Shown: positions 10,027 through 18,805 of the stretch, piece by piece
How the letters are laid out: every line of letters begins with the position of its first letter
Position numbering within the stretch: position 1 is the first letter of the stretch
Source of the DNA: Halomonas sp. 'Soap Lake #6'
GTDB lineage: Bacteria > Pseudomonadota > Gammaproteobacteria > Pseudomonadales > Halomonadaceae
Assembly: GCF_003031405.1 (NCBI RefSeq)
Contig: NZ_CP020469.1
Span: 4,526,001-4,590,000, forward strand
Length of the DNA: 64,000 nt
Direction of reading: 5' to 3'
Made by a program: the position numbers and the translations under genes
Notes under the pieces: model-generated
What the model was told of the DNA's origin: nothing
Seen by the model: the letters and a program-made list of their open reading frames with translations, nothing else
The model's database searches: none

Positions 10027-10112
10027 TGGATACAGTGCGCGGCGAGCAGGACAACGGCAATGAGCAGCGCTAACACGCACACACCAGCGTATCTTGCGTA
10101 GTTGTGCAGCAT
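10023..10112 (-). CDS. 29-residue single-span membrane peptide, coupled to DUF1853
   Basis: A short frame: ATG at 10112 is preceded by an AGGGGG ribosome binding site six bases upstream, and the TGA overlaps the DUF1853 start as ATGA. The peptide has a short basic/aromatic N-terminus (MLHNYARYAG) followed by one hydrophobic helix (VCVLALLIAVVLLAA) and a four-residue tail. It starts 9 bases after the stop of the ferric-reductase-like gene, so three genes form a tight operon. I do not recognise a family. The good Shine-Dalgarno, the coupling and the clean transmembrane segment support it being a real small protein; a pure leader role for DUF1853 translation is the alternative. Confidence 0.6.
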   Translation of the reverse strand: MLHNYARYAGVCVLALLIAVVLLAAHCIQ

Positions 10113-10121
10113 AAAAACCCC

Positions 10122-11486
10122 CTAAACGATGTCGAAGCGGTCAGAGAAAATATGGGTGGGAGCGACGCCTTGGGCAATCAGTCCCTGCTCGGCACTATTC
10201 ATCATGGGGTCTGGTCCGCAAATAAAGTAGTCGCGCTGCCCATCGTCCGGGGGTAAGCAGCGGGCGAGTAGAGCTCGGTCAACGTAGCCCTCTTCACCTT
10301 CCCAGCCCTCATGGGGATCTGAGATGACGTGAATCAGTGTTAGCTCAAGATGCTGCGCCAAGTCGTCCAGATTGTCGCGGAATGTAGCCTCCCGCCAGGT
10401 TGGATTGGCATAAATTAACCAAATGGGCTGGCGGTTTTGCTGGTCACGAAAGGTATACAGCATACTTATAAAAGGAGTAATGCCAATGCCACCCGCAATC
10501 ATCACCAGGCCTGACGGGTTATTGGTGCGAGGAATAAAGGCACCAAAAGGACCTTCAATAAACGCGCGAGTATTGGCAGTTACATAAGGTAGTTGCCGGG
10601 TAAAGTCACCTAAACGTTTAGCGCTGAAAGTGATACGACCGCTGTTGGTAGCGCTTGATGAGAGGGAAAAAGGGTGTTGTTGCAGTGACCAAGGAGTGTC
10701 GCCCAGAGTAATCCAGAAAAACTGCCCCGGCTGGAAAAAGAACCGATGGGCCCCTGCGGGTTCGAGCGTTAGCGTGGTGGTATCGCCACGTTCAAGCTTG
10801 GTATCCACCACGCGCCAAGGGCGGCGGCGCATACGCCAGGGTCTTACTAGGCGTGTTTCCAACACTAAGCCAGCGGGAAGCAGAATCAGCAGTGCCAACC
10901 CAACTGAGGTAACCAAGCCCTCGGTATAGCGTTGGGCCATGATGGCATGACCCAGGCCCCCAAAAACGATAAACAGCGCTAAGCCACCGTGGAGCAGTCG
11001 CCACCACTCGTATGATAGCCCAAAGCGTTTTCGCCAAAGCGAGCTAATAAACAGCATAACGCTGGCACCCAGCAGAGCCATCAACGTCAGGGCGCGCAGG
11101 GTTTCCTGCCTAGGGTCAATAAAGTGAACCAGCGAGGGGTGCGCAATAAACAAAGCAACCGGGTGGGCAATCACTAGAAAAAGCGCCCCGATACCGATTT
11201 GGCGATGAAACTGCAGGACGTTATCAAAACCAACGCCATGGGCAAACCAAGTGTGTCGGCCGGATATTAAGGCCTGCAACGCCATGATGCTAAGGGCCAG
11301 CGCCCCTAACAAAACCGCCGCTTCACCTAGCCAACTGCGAGGGGCAGGCGGTGAGAGCAGTAGCCAGCCTATCGGCAGTAGGGCAAGTAAGCAGTAGAGG
11401 CTGCCCCATCCTAGGGCGCTGCGTGTCACTGGGCTCACGATGTTCTCCCCCACGATATTCTCCCCCACAATGTTCTCCCTGGGCAT
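10122..11486 (-). CDS. Ferric-reductase-like transmembrane flavoprotein (FNR-type)
   Basis: An approximately 454-residue membrane oxidoreductase. The first half has about six hydrophobic segments with histidines suited to haem binding (FHRQIGIGALFLVIAHPVAL, RLLHGGLALFIVFGGLGHA). The second half is a ferredoxin-NADP reductase module: an FAD-binding region with QQHPFSLSS, an NAD-binding GGIGITPFISM and the terminal CGPDPMMNS. It probably transfers electrons from NAD(P)H across the inner membrane to ferric iron or a quinone-like acceptor. The N-terminus is unusual: three 15-bp repeats each contain a GGGAG-type ribosome binding site and a GTG codon (11468, 11453, 11438), so translation may start at any of these rather than at ATG 11486. 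Confidence 0.8.
   Translation of the reverse strand: MPRENIVGENIVGENIVSPVTRSALGWGSLYCLLALLPIGWLLLSPPAPRSWLGEAAVLLGALALSIMALQALISGRHTWFAHGVGFDNVLQFHRQIGIGALFLVIAHPVALFIAHPSLVHFIDPRQETLRALTLMALLGASVMLFISSLWRKRFGLSYEWWRLLHGGLALFIVFGGLGHAIMAQRYTEGLVTSVGLALLILLPAGLVLETRLVRPWRMRRRPWRVVDTKLERGDTTTLTLEPAGAHRFFFQPGQFFWITLGDTPWSLQQHPFSLSSSATNSGRITFSAKRLGDFTRQLPYVTANTRAFIEGPFGAFIPRTNNPSGLVMIAGGIGITPFISMLYTFRDQQNRQPIWLIYANPTWREATFRDNLDDLAQHLELTLIHVISDPHEGWEGEEGYVDRALLARCLPPDDGQRDYFICGPDPMMNSAEQGLIAQGVAPTHIFSDRFDIV
11435..11482 (-). repeat. Three 15-bp repeats each carrying an SD-GTG start signal
   Basis: Minus-strand units GTGGGGGAGAACATC repeat three times (ENIVG ENIVG ENIVS in frame). Each GGGAG lies six bases before a GTG codon. 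Confidence 0.7.
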
Positions 11487-11628
11487 CCGTGCAAATAGCC
11501 TAAGTGTGAGAAAAAGCTGGGATTTCGCAAGTAAAAAGCGCTTGTGGTTAGCAAACTGCTACGCTTAGACAGTGCCAAATTGCTTGCTAGCAGGCGTTGA
11601 TGCTTACCCAGCAAAAGGAGAATGCGAT

Positions 11629-12978
11629 ATGGCGAAAGCGAAAAAACATAAAACAAAACATAAGACGTCCAAAGCGCACCAGCCTCAAGCCGAACAACAA
11701 GCTCCTCAAGCACTCACACCTGACACAGGTGCTGCACTGTTTGAAAATGCTCGCTCGCGATTGGAGTCAGTGTTTGAAGCGCTGGATATCCATCCGGATG
11801 CCCAGGCACGACTGATGCAGCCTAGCTTGTCGCTTCAGGTCAGCGTACCGGTTCGTATGGATGACGGTAGTCTTAAGGCCTTCCCAGCTTGGCGGGTGCA
11901 GTACGATACTAGCCTCGGCCCAGCCAAGGGCGGTGTGCGTTTCCACCTGGATGTTAATCAGCATGAAGTCACCACGCTGAGTTTCTGGATGGCGGTGAAA
12001 TGCGCGGTGGTTAACTTGCCCTACGGCGGTGGAAAAGGCGGTGTGCAGGTTGACGCCAAAGCACTTTCATCACTTGAGCGAGAGCGCTTAGCGCGGGGTT
12101 ATATTCGTGCTATTGCCGATATTATGGGACCCGACCGGGATATTCCTGCACCGGATGTGAATACCGATGCCACGGTAATGGGCTGGATGATTGATGAGTA
12201 TGAGCATATTGTGCGTGCCCAGGCGCCGGCCGCCATCACCGGTAAGCCGCTTTCACTGGGTGGCTCACCAGGTAGAGTAGAGGCGACTGGGCGCGGTGCT
12301 TTAAAAGTGTTGGATTTGTGGGCCGATCGCGAAGAGCGCACACCGGAAGAAACCACTGTTGCCGTACAGGGGTTTGGCAATGCGGCTTACCATTTTGCCC
12401 GACTCGCGAGTGAGCGAGGCTACAAAATCGTGGCACTGTCGGACTCAAGCGGCGCCATTTACAGCGCTGACGGGCTAGACGTTGACGCCGTAAAACAGGA
12501 TAAAAACAAGCACGGCTCATTATCGAAGAGTAAACAGGGCAAGCCGCTGGCGGGTGATAAGTTGCTGTCGCTTGAGGTAGATGTGCTGGCATTAGCGGCG
12601 CTAGAGAATCAGATTCACTGCAATAACGTTGACGATGTGCAGGCAGGGGCCATCCTCGAAATTGCTAATGGGCCGCTGACCTGTGATGCCGATACAGCAT
12701 TAGCCAAACGCGAAATCCCAGTGCTACCTGATGTCCTGGTTAATACCGGTGGGGTGATTGTTAGCTACTTTGAGTGGCTGCAAAATCGTGTGGGTGAAAA
12801 GTGGTGCGAAGAGGAGGTTAACAAACGCCTGGATAATCTGTTGGGTAAAGAAGCGCTGAGCGTATTAGTACGCGCTGAGAAAGAGCAGGTCACCTATCGC
12901 CAAGCGGCCTACCGCCAAGGGATAGAGCGTATTGCCGAAGCAATCATGGCGCGGGGAAACTGCCAGGATTGTCGCTAA
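11629..12978 (+). CDS. Glu/Leu/Phe/Val dehydrogenase (glutamate dehydrogenase type)
   Basis: A 449-residue amino-acid dehydrogenase that interconverts glutamate and 2-oxoglutarate plus ammonia. Visible are the substrate-binding region YDTSLGPAKGGVRFH, the NLPYGGGKGGVQ segment with the catalytic lysine, and DIPAPDVNTD. A Rossmann domain for NAD(P) follows (VAVQGFGNAAYH). ATG 11629 was chosen for its AAGGAG site; the frame opens upstream at 11572 but lacks such a signal. The first 30 residues are unusual: a lysine/histidine-rich extension (AKAKKHKTKHKTSK) followed by a Gln/Pro stretch, absent from typical enzymes of this family. The coenzyme preference cannot be told from the motif alone. Confidence 0.88.
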   Translation: MAKAKKHKTKHKTSKAHQPQAEQQAPQALTPDTGAALFENARSRLESVFEALDIHPDAQARLMQPSLSLQVSVPVRMDDGSLKAFPAWRVQYDTSLGPAKGGVRFHLDVNQHEVTTLSFWMAVKCAVVNLPYGGGKGGVQVDAKALSSLERERLARGYIRAIADIMGPDRDIPAPDVNTDATVMGWMIDEYEHIVRAQAPAAITGKPLSLGGSPGRVEATGRGALKVLDLWADREERTPEETTVAVQGFGNAAYHFARLASERGYKIVALSDSSGAIYSADGLDVDAVKQDKNKHGSLSKSKQGKPLAGDKLLSLEVDVLALAALENQIHCNNVDDVQAGAILEIANGPLTCDADTALAKREIPVLPDVLVNTGGVIVSYFEWLQNRVGEKWCEEEVNKRLDNLLGKEALSVLVRAEKEQVTYRQAAYRQGIERIAEAIMARGNCQDCR

Positions 12979-12992
12979 ATTAAGTCAAGACA

Positions 12993-13018
12993 ATAGCGGG
13001 CCCCACTGGACCCGCTAT
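12993..13018 (+). terminator. Hairpin after glutamate dehydrogenase (weak terminator)
   Basis: ATAGCGGG and CCCGCTAT pair with a 10-base loop that can pair further. There is no T run, so it may act only as a 3' stabiliser. Confidence 0.4.
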
Positions 13019-13108
13019 ACGTATTGAAGACATAAGTAAGGAAGGTATAAGTACTAAAAATATGAGTACTGCACCATCGGCGCACCACCCAGCAAGACGA
13101 TTACACAA

Positions 13109-13603
13109 CTAGTCGCGTTCAATGGCGCTAGCCTGGTCGCTGCCCTGGCGCAGTTTGATCTCAAGCTCGCGACCATCCTGGTCGCGCCCCTCAACCTCAA
13201 TCATGCCGCTCTTATCGATATCGATTTGTTCAAAGTCGGTCATGCCTTCCGCTTGGGCAACTGCAAGCGCTTGGCGTACATCCTCCTCACTCATACCCCA
13301 AGCGCCGGTAATTAAGCGCTTACGCTCCTCTTTTACCGTTTCCCCACTATCAAGGGCAAACTCAACATCGGCGTACCACTCATCATCAAGCCAGCCTTCA
13401 ACCTCCGTGCGTTCACGGCTTTTAATCTCAATCTCTTCATAGTGAGTAAAGCCGTAAGATGCTGCTGTATTCAACACATCGTCAATACGGTCAATGGGTA
13501 GGTAGTCAGCCTGCGCGCTGCCAGCAGCAAACATCGCTAAGCAAGCAGGAACCACTAACGCTTTTTTTAGCATGCTGATAGGTGCTCTCATAGGTGCTTC
13601 CAT
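13109..13603 (-). CDS. Periplasmic PepSY-like acidic protein
   Basis: A 164-residue exported protein. A cleavable signal peptide (KKALVVPACLAMFAAGSAQA) is followed by two related acidic halves: DVLNTAASYGFTHYEEIEIKSR... and QALAVAQAEGMTDFEQIDIDKSG..., each with an I-E-V-E-G/D motif. The duplication matches PepSY-type modules. The start ATG 13603 has AAGGAG seven bases upstream; internal ATGs at 13591 and 13573 are possible. The strongly acidic mature protein fits a halophile's periplasm. PepSY modules often inhibit proteases or sense metals, but nothing here shows which. The gene is convergent to glutamate dehydrogenase. Confidence 0.7.
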   Translation of the reverse strand: MEAPMRAPISMLKKALVVPACLAMFAAGSAQADYLPIDRIDDVLNTAASYGFTHYEEIEIKSRERTEVEGWLDDEWYADVEFALDSGETVKEERKRLITGAWGMSEEDVRQALAVAQAEGMTDFEQIDIDKSGMIEVEGRDQDGRELEIKLRQGSDQASAIERD

Positions 13604-13719
13604 AGATACTCTCCTTGTCCGTTAACAATAGTATGTAGGGAATATAGCAGGATACAAGCAGTACCTAGTGGCCACGCAAGCCGCGTTGTTGAATACCTTG
13701 CCCACTGTTTGCTGCCTGA

Positions 13720-13764
13720 GTGGTGGTAGTGGTGGTAGTGGTGGTAGTGGTGGTAGTGGTGGTG
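13720..13764. repeat. Five 9-bp GTGGTGGTA repeats abutting the Pho boxes
   Basis: Four perfect GTGGTGGTA units and one variant (GTGGTGGTG) run directly into the first Pho half-site at 13765. Confidence 0.85.
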
Positions 13765-13804
13765 ATGTCATTTATTTGTCATTGATGTGTCACCAGGTTG
13801 TCAC
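13765..13804 (+). promoter_or_regulatory. Tandem Pho boxes (PhoB sites) upstream of phnD
   Basis: Four half-sites, ATGTCAT, TTGTCAT, GTGTCAC and TTGTCAC, recur every 11 bp with 4-bp spacers. This is the PhoB layout (7-4-7, two adjacent boxes). They end about 72 bases before the phnD start. Activation during phosphate starvation follows from established PhoB biology. No phoB/phoR gene is in the window. Confidence 0.82.
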
Positions 13805-13876
13805 GGGAGTGACCCGCTGTTGTCATGCATGCTTGGCAGCATAGCGTCATCTTTGAACAGCCCGCTTAGGTGATGC

Positions 13877-14854
13877 ATGCAATCCTCACGTCTTTCTAAC
13901 ACGCTTTCCCGCACGTTGATTAGCACTGCTGTTGCAAGCACGTTTGCACTGGCGGCGGTTAACGCATCTGCTGATCTCTCTTCGCGCTATGTAGATAACG
14001 ATGGCGATATGGTTGCCGATGTACCCACTGAGGAATCCCAGTGGGTTGACCCGAATACCTTGGTTTTCGCTTATACACCTGTTGAAGATCCAGCCGTTTA
14101 CGCTGACGTGTGGGCTGGTTTTTTGGATCACCTAAGCGAAGCGACTGGCAAGCGGGTGCAGTTCTTCCCAGTACAGTCCAATGCGGCCCAGCAGGAAGCA
14201 CTGCGCGCAGGCCGCCTGCATGTAGCAGGTTTTAACACTGGTGGTGTGCCGGTTGCTGTTAACTGTGGCGGTTTCCGCCCCTTTGCCATTATGGCCAGTG
14301 AAGATGGCAGCTACGGCTATGAGATGGAGATTATCACTTACCCCGGTAGTGGTATTGAGTCCGTTGAAGACCTGCAGGGCCGCCAGCTGGCGTTTACTTC
14401 TGAGACCTCTAACTCCGGCTTCCGTGCGCCTTCTGCGTTGCTGCGCTCGGAGTATGGCCTAGAAGCTGGAGATGACTTTGAAACAGCGTTTTCCGGCTCT
14501 CACGACAACTCCATTTTAGGGGTGGTCAACAAAGATTATGACGCAGCCGCCATCGCTAACTCTGTCGGTACCCGGATGATCTCGCGCGGCGTGGTCAACG
14601 AAGGTGACTACGACATTATCTACACCTCGGAAACCTTCCCTACCACTGCTTATGGTGTTGCCCACAATCTAAAGCCCGAGCTTGCCCAGCAAATTCAGGA
14701 CGCTTTCTTCAGCTACGACTGGGAAGGTAGTGCCCTCGAGGCCGAGTTTGCCAATTCCGGTGAAGCGCAGTTCATTCCGATTACCTATGAAGAGCACTGG
14801 TCAGTGATTCGTACCATTGCTGATGCTAATGGCGTGACTTACGACTGCGATTAA
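13877..14854 (+). CDS. phnD: Phosphate/phosphite/phosphonate ABC transporter, periplasmic binding protein
   Basis: A 325-residue PhnD-family receptor. A signal peptide ends near AVNASA. The mature domain includes VFAYTPVEDPAVYADVW and then the ligand-binding core LRAGRLHVAGFNTGGVPVAV. The conserved TSETSNSGFRAPSALLR and GSHDNSILGVV segments follow. It captures a reduced or organic phosphorus compound in the periplasm and hands it to PhnE permeases. The start ATG 13877 lies behind four Pho half-sites. A perfect 12-bp hairpin separates it from phnC and may stabilise the phnD portion of the message, allowing more binding protein than transporter. Whether the ligand is phosphonate, phosphite or phosphate cannot be told from sequence. 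Confidence 0.88.
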   Translation: MQSSRLSNTLSRTLISTAVASTFALAAVNASADLSSRYVDNDGDMVADVPTEESQWVDPNTLVFAYTPVEDPAVYADVWAGFLDHLSEATGKRVQFFPVQSNAAQQEALRAGRLHVAGFNTGGVPVAVNCGGFRPFAIMASEDGSYGYEMEIITYPGSGIESVEDLQGRQLAFTSETSNSGFRAPSALLRSEYGLEAGDDFETAFSGSHDNSILGVVNKDYDAAAIANSVGTRMISRGVVNEGDYDIIYTSETFPTTAYGVAHNLKPELAQQIQDAFFSYDWEGSALEAEFANSGEAQFIPITYEEHWSVIRTIADANGVTYDCD

Positions 14855-14878
14855 TTCTTAGGTAGTTGTGTAACCCCA

Positions 14879-14906
14879 TCGGCCAGAAGGACAACCTTCT
14901 GGCCGA
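14879..14906 (+). other. Intercistronic hairpin between phnD and phnC
   Basis: TCGGCCAGAAGG and CCTTCTGGCCGA form a perfect 12-bp stem with an ACAA loop and no following T run. It fits an mRNA-stabilising or partially terminating element. Confidence 0.7.
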
Positions 14907-14930
14907 ACGTTATGAAGATGAGGTAACCCC

Positions 14931-15776
14931 ATGTTGACACTCACTGGCGTTGGTAAACGTTACCCAACGGGTGATCGTGCGCTCACCGATATCGAACTGT
15001 CACTCCCCAAAGGCCAGGTAATGGCGCTGATTGGGCCGTCTGGCGCGGGTAAAAGTACCCTGATCCGCTGTGTAAACCGCTTAGTAGAGCCCACCCAGGG
15101 CAGTATTCGTTTAGGAGACACCGAGCTGACCAAGCTATCTGGGAGCCGGCTGCGCCACGCCCGCCGCTCCATGGGGATGATTTTCCAAGAGTACGCTTTG
15201 GTGGATCGCTTAACCGTGATGGAGAACGTGCTATCGGGCCAGCTTGGCTATGTAGGCTTCTGGCGTAGCTTTCTGCGTCGCTATCCGAAAGAGGCGGTGG
15301 CTGAGGCTTTCCGTCTGCTGGAGCGGGTAGGCCTGCCCCACGCCATTGATAAGCGTGCCGACGCCCTTTCAGGGGGGCAACGTCAGCGGGTGGGGATTGC
15401 CCGGGCGCTGTTACAGAGTCCTAAACTGTTGTTGGTAGACGAGCCAACCGCCAGCCTGGATCCCAAAACCTCCCGTCAAATCATGCGGCTGATACGTGAA
15501 CTTTGCGCTGAGCGCGAGCTAGCAGCGATTATCAATATCCACGATGTGGCGCTAGCGAAGCAGTTTGCTGATCGCATTGTTGGCTTACGTGGCGGGCAAA
15601 TCGTATTTGATGGCCAGCCCAGTGAGCTAACCAGCGAAATTCTCACCACCATTTACGGTGAAGAGGATTGGGACACCACCACCGAGCCAGCTGAGGAAAA
15701 GAGCGAGGATGCTTTCCAACCTACGGCTTACACTGCGCACGCCATGCCGACCATGGTAGCTGGAGGCGCGCTATGA
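14931..15776 (+). CDS. phnC: Phosphonate-type ABC transporter ATP-binding protein
   Basis: A 281-residue ATPase energising the PhnDCE importer. Walker A is GPSGAGKST, the signature is [13 protein letters not shown], and Walker B is [13 protein letters not shown], followed by the H-loop region NIHDVALA. PhnC-specific segments such as [26 protein letters not shown] are present. The C-terminus extends about 30 residues beyond the usual end (Glu/Thr-rich then Ala/Met-rich). The stop overlaps the phnE start (ATGA), so the two are translationally coupled. Confidence 0.93.
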   Translation: MLTLTGVGKRYPTGDRALTDIELSLPKGQVMALIGPSGAGKSTLIRCVNRLVEPTQGSIRLGDTELTKLSGSRLRHARRSMGMIFQEYALVDRLTVMENVLSGQLGYVGFWRSFLRRYPKEAVAEAFRLLERVGLPHAIDKRADALSGGQRQRVGIARALLQSPKLLLVDEPTASLDPKTSRQIMRLIRELCAERELAAIINIHDVALAKQFADRIVGLRGGQIVFDGQPSELTSEILTTIYGEEDWDTTTEPAEEKSEDAFQPTAYTAHAMPTMVAGGAL

Positions 15777-16603
15777 GCACCAGTGCCGATCCGCTGGCGC
15801 GTCAGCAGGCCGCTCGTCAAGGTCACTGGCGGCGGTTACCGCTGATTGACAATCCGCGTGTGCGCTGGGGGCTGGTGCTGGGCGGTGTGGTTTACCTAGT
15901 GCTTGCGTTAGCTTCAGTAGAGGTAAACTGGGCACGAGTAGCTGAAGGCTCAGGCCGGGCGCTAAATTTTTTAGGCGCCTTTCTACAGCCCGACTTTGTT
16001 AGCCGCCAGAACGATATTATGGCGGGGCTAATGGAAAGCCTCACCATGACGCTCACTTCCACAGTGATTGGTGTACTGCTGGCGATTCCAGTGGGGCTAG
16101 GTGCGGCGCGCAATATCTCTCCGCTACCAGTTTACGCGGTGTGCCGGGCGATTATTGCCGTATCGCGTACCTTCCAAGAGATCATTATCGCCATTCTATT
16201 TGTGGTGATGTTCGGCTTTGGCCCCTTTGCGGGCATGCTAACTCTCGCGTTCGCCACTATTGGTTTTATGGCCAAGTTGCTGGCCGAGGATATTGAAGAC
16301 CTCGATTGGAAGCAGGTTGAAGCCGTGCGCGCGACCGGAGCAAGTTGGTGGCAAACCATGAATCATGCCATTCAACCCCAGGTAATGCCGCGCTTAATTG
16401 GTCTTTCCATGTATCGGTTAGATATTAACTTTCGCGAGTCGTCGGTGATCGGGATTGTTGGCGCAGGCGGTATCGGCGCCACCTTGAACACCTCATTAAG
16501 TCGTTACGAGTACGGCACCTCTGCTGCCATCCTGCTGATTATCATCGCTATCGTGTTGATGAGTGAGTATGCCTCGAGCCACGTTCGCCGCTGGACACAG
16601 TAA
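15773..16603 (+). CDS. phnE: Phosphonate-type ABC transporter permease, first copy
   Basis: A 276-residue inner-membrane permease with about six hydrophobic segments. The permease-coupling loop is [20 protein letters not shown], and PhnE-like [20 protein letters not shown] lies near the end. It overlaps phnC by four bases. Together with the second PhnE it probably forms a heterodimeric channel, as the two proteins share the same motifs but differ in sequence. Confidence 0.92.
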   Translation: MSTSADPLARQQAARQGHWRRLPLIDNPRVRWGLVLGGVVYLVLALASVEVNWARVAEGSGRALNFLGAFLQPDFVSRQNDIMAGLMESLTMTLTSTVIGVLLAIPVGLGAARNISPLPVYAVCRAIIAVSRTFQEIIIAILFVVMFGFGPFAGMLTLAFATIGFMAKLLAEDIEDLDWKQVEAVRATGASWWQTMNHAIQPQVMPRLIGLSMYRLDINFRESSVIGIVGAGGIGATLNTSLSRYEYGTSAAILLIIIAIVLMSEYASSHVRRWTQ

Positions 16604-16695
16604 TGCAATGGCTGAGCCCACACATATAACCCATATGCCTCGGTTCTTGCGCTTCACTCTGTGCGCTCATTGCGTGCCTTGAAAAGGAATCATCT

Positions 16696-17511
16696 ATGCC
16701 AGTTTCAACATCGTCTCAAGGTACTCCGCTGTGGCAGCGGCGTACTACCCGTGCCCAGTGGATACAGTACGTAGCCTGGTTGGCAGGTATTAGCCTGTTT
16801 TTACTCTGTTGGAAGGTGATTTCCGACAATACCATGTGGGTGTTTGTTGAAGATGCCGGCCGCCAGGGCAGTGACCTGATAAGCCGTATGATGCCGCCGC
16901 GCTGGGAATACGCCAGCGTACTATGGAAGCCCATGTGGGATACGCTGAACATCGCTACGCTGGGTACTGCACTGGGGATTGTGATGGCGTTTCCCGTGGC
17001 ATTTTTAGCCGCACGAAATACCACACCGCACCCATTGGTACGCAGCCTGGCGCTCACTATCATCGTCTCCTCACGCTCTATCAATTCGCTGATTTGGGCC
17101 ATGCTATTGGTGACTATTCTTGGTCCTGGCGTGCTGGCGGGTATTATCGCCATTGCACTGCGTTCGATCGGCTTCGTGGGCAAACTGCTGTACGAAGCGA
17201 TTGAAGAGATTCACCCCACGCCTGTTGAGGCGATTAGCGCCACCGGTGCCAGCCGCCTGCAGGTAATGAACTACGGCGTACTGCCCCAGATAATGCCAGC
17301 CTTTGCAGGCATTAGTGTTTACCGCTGGGATATCAATATTCGTGAATCCACCGTGCTGGGTTTGGTGGGAGCCGGGGGCATCGGTCTACAACTTAACGCG
17401 TCGATTAATAGCCTTGCCTGGAACCAGGTTAGCGTTATCTTTGTGATGATTTTTGCCACGGTGCTGGTTTCAGAGTGGGTATCAGCCCGTGTGCGTCACG
17501 CCATTATCTAG
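16696..17511 (+). CDS. phnE: Phosphonate-type ABC transporter permease, second copy
   Basis: A 271-residue permease paralogous to the preceding one. It carries EAISATGASRLQVMNYGVLP (coupling loop) and NIRESTVLGLVGAGGIGLQL, and has about six membrane helices. The start ATG 16696 follows AAAAGGAAT. A 92-base spacer separates it from the first phnE with no terminator visible, so it is probably in the same operon. Two consecutive PhnE genes occur in several phosphonate and phosphite systems. Confidence 0.92.
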   Translation: MPVSTSSQGTPLWQRRTTRAQWIQYVAWLAGISLFLLCWKVISDNTMWVFVEDAGRQGSDLISRMMPPRWEYASVLWKPMWDTLNIATLGTALGIVMAFPVAFLAARNTTPHPLVRSLALTIIVSSRSINSLIWAMLLVTILGPGVLAGIIAIALRSIGFVGKLLYEAIEEIHPTPVEAISATGASRLQVMNYGVLPQIMPAFAGISVYRWDINIRESTVLGLVGAGGIGLQLNASINSLAWNQVSVIFVMIFATVLVSEWVSARVRHAII

Positions 17512-17536
17512 CTAGCCGACAGGGTAAGGAGCAACT

Positions 17537-18166
17537 ATGCGTTTTCCTGATGCGCAGGTCACTACGATTGATATTATGCGCCATGGTGAGCCAGTGGGCG
17601 GACGAATGCTACGGGGCAGCACCGACCACCCGCTTAGCGAAACCGGCTGGCAGCAGGTGACCAACGCCGTGATGCGCCACACCGTGGCGGGCCGTCCACC
17701 GTATGACGCTATTGTCTGCTCGCCGCTGCTGCGCTGTCGCGAATTTGCGCTTTGGCTAGGCGAAGAGTTTGCACTGCCGGTACAGGTTGAGAATGACCTT
17801 GCCGAGCTTCATCTGGGGCGCTGGGAGGGTAAAACCCATGCTCAGGTATTTGCCGAAGAAGGCACCGAGCAGATGAGTGCGTTTTGGTACAACCCCACCC
17901 AGGCTTCTCCCCCTGAGGGAGAAACACTCGCTGAGCTGGATGCTCGGGTCAGCGAAGTGTGGCGGCGACTACTGGCTAATCCGCCCGGTAAGCATGTGCT
18001 GGTGGTTGCCCACCTATTTGTATGTAATGCACTACTACGCCAAGTATTGGCGCAGCCATTAAACAATGGCTTGGTGATGGACTTACCCTATGCTGCGATG
18101 AGTCGGTTGCGTCATGAGCGCCACGCCCTGGGAGAGACAACCTTTGTTGAGTGGATTGGTCGTTAA
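17537..18166 (+). CDS. Histidine phosphatase (phosphoglycerate-mutase-like), phn operon
   Basis: A 209-residue branch of the histidine phosphatase superfamily. The phospho-accepting motif is DIMRHGEP near residue 15. CSPLLRCREFALWL supplies the second arginine, LAELHLGRWEG carries the acid/base glutamate, and VLVVAHLFV holds the second catalytic histidine. It starts 25 bases after the second phnE behind AAGGAG, so it likely belongs to the PhoB-controlled transport operon. It may release phosphate from an imported ester or from an intermediate. A relationship to alpha-ribazole or sugar phosphatases is possible but not shown. Confidence 0.85.
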   Translation: MRFPDAQVTTIDIMRHGEPVGGRMLRGSTDHPLSETGWQQVTNAVMRHTVAGRPPYDAIVCSPLLRCREFALWLGEEFALPVQVENDLAELHLGRWEGKTHAQVFAEEGTEQMSAFWYNPTQASPPEGETLAELDARVSEVWRRLLANPPGKHVLVVAHLFVCNALLRQVLAQPLNNGLVMDLPYAAMSRLRHERHALGETTFVEWIGR

Positions 18167-18251
18167 CGAAACAGCATCAAGAACCAGTAGCGAGTAAGCC
18201 GAGCTTGGGCCATCATAAAAGCACTGCTAGCGTGCTGAGCCGGAGCGTTCT

Positions 18252-18731
18252 ATGCCGTTTATTCGCCTATCCCCACTGCTAACGCTATTTACCCTGCTGC
18301 TATTAGTGGGGTGTGCCAGTAAAGAAACAAAAATCGCACCGGCGCCCAGCCCTCAGGCAGGAATCTCCATGGAACGTGCGTTGATTCTCTCCCATGCCCA
18401 GCAGGCCATTGGTACGCCGTACCGCTTTGGCGGCAGCTCACCAGGGGGGCTTGACTGCTCAGGCTTAGTGGAAATGACCTACCGCGCAGCGGGCATTCGT
18501 GTACCGCGCACTGCTGATGAGCAGTTTCGAGCACTGCCTCAGGTAGAGGCTCCCCGCCCAGGTGACCTGCTGTTCTTCGGCAGTGGCGCAAAAGCTACCC
18601 ATGTAGGTATCTACCGTGGAAACCGTCAAATGATACACGCCCCTGGCAGTGGCAGGGCTGTGGTCAGTGTGCCACTGGATATTGACTACTGGCAGGCACG
18701 CTTTTTAGGTGCCGCTGCACCTGCGCCATGA
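18252..18731 (+). CDS. NlpC/P60 lipoprotein peptidase (Spr/MepS-like)
   Basis: A 159-residue lipoprotein. The signal peptide ends in the lipobox LLVGC (Cys 21), so the mature protein should be anchored in a membrane. The NlpC/P60 domain covers about 45-155: the catalytic cysteine is in GLDCSGLVEM, the histidine in THVGIY, and the third polar residue in MIHAPGSG. Such enzymes cut peptide cross-links in peptidoglycan during cell growth. Its length is close to MepS and related enzymes. It is monocistronic as far as can be seen; the start follows GGAG. Confidence 0.9.
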   Translation: MPFIRLSPLLTLFTLLLLVGCASKETKIAPAPSPQAGISMERALILSHAQQAIGTPYRFGGSSPGGLDCSGLVEMTYRAAGIRVPRTADEQFRALPQVEAPRPGDLLFFGSGAKATHVGIYRGNRQMIHAPGSGRAVVSVPLDIDYWQARFLGAAAPAP

Positions 18732-18805
18732 GCAGTGCTAACGTTTTTTTATTCACGACTAACTTCTCGTGGGTACTGAGCTGCTAGGGTGATCAAAGGT
18801 GTTTT

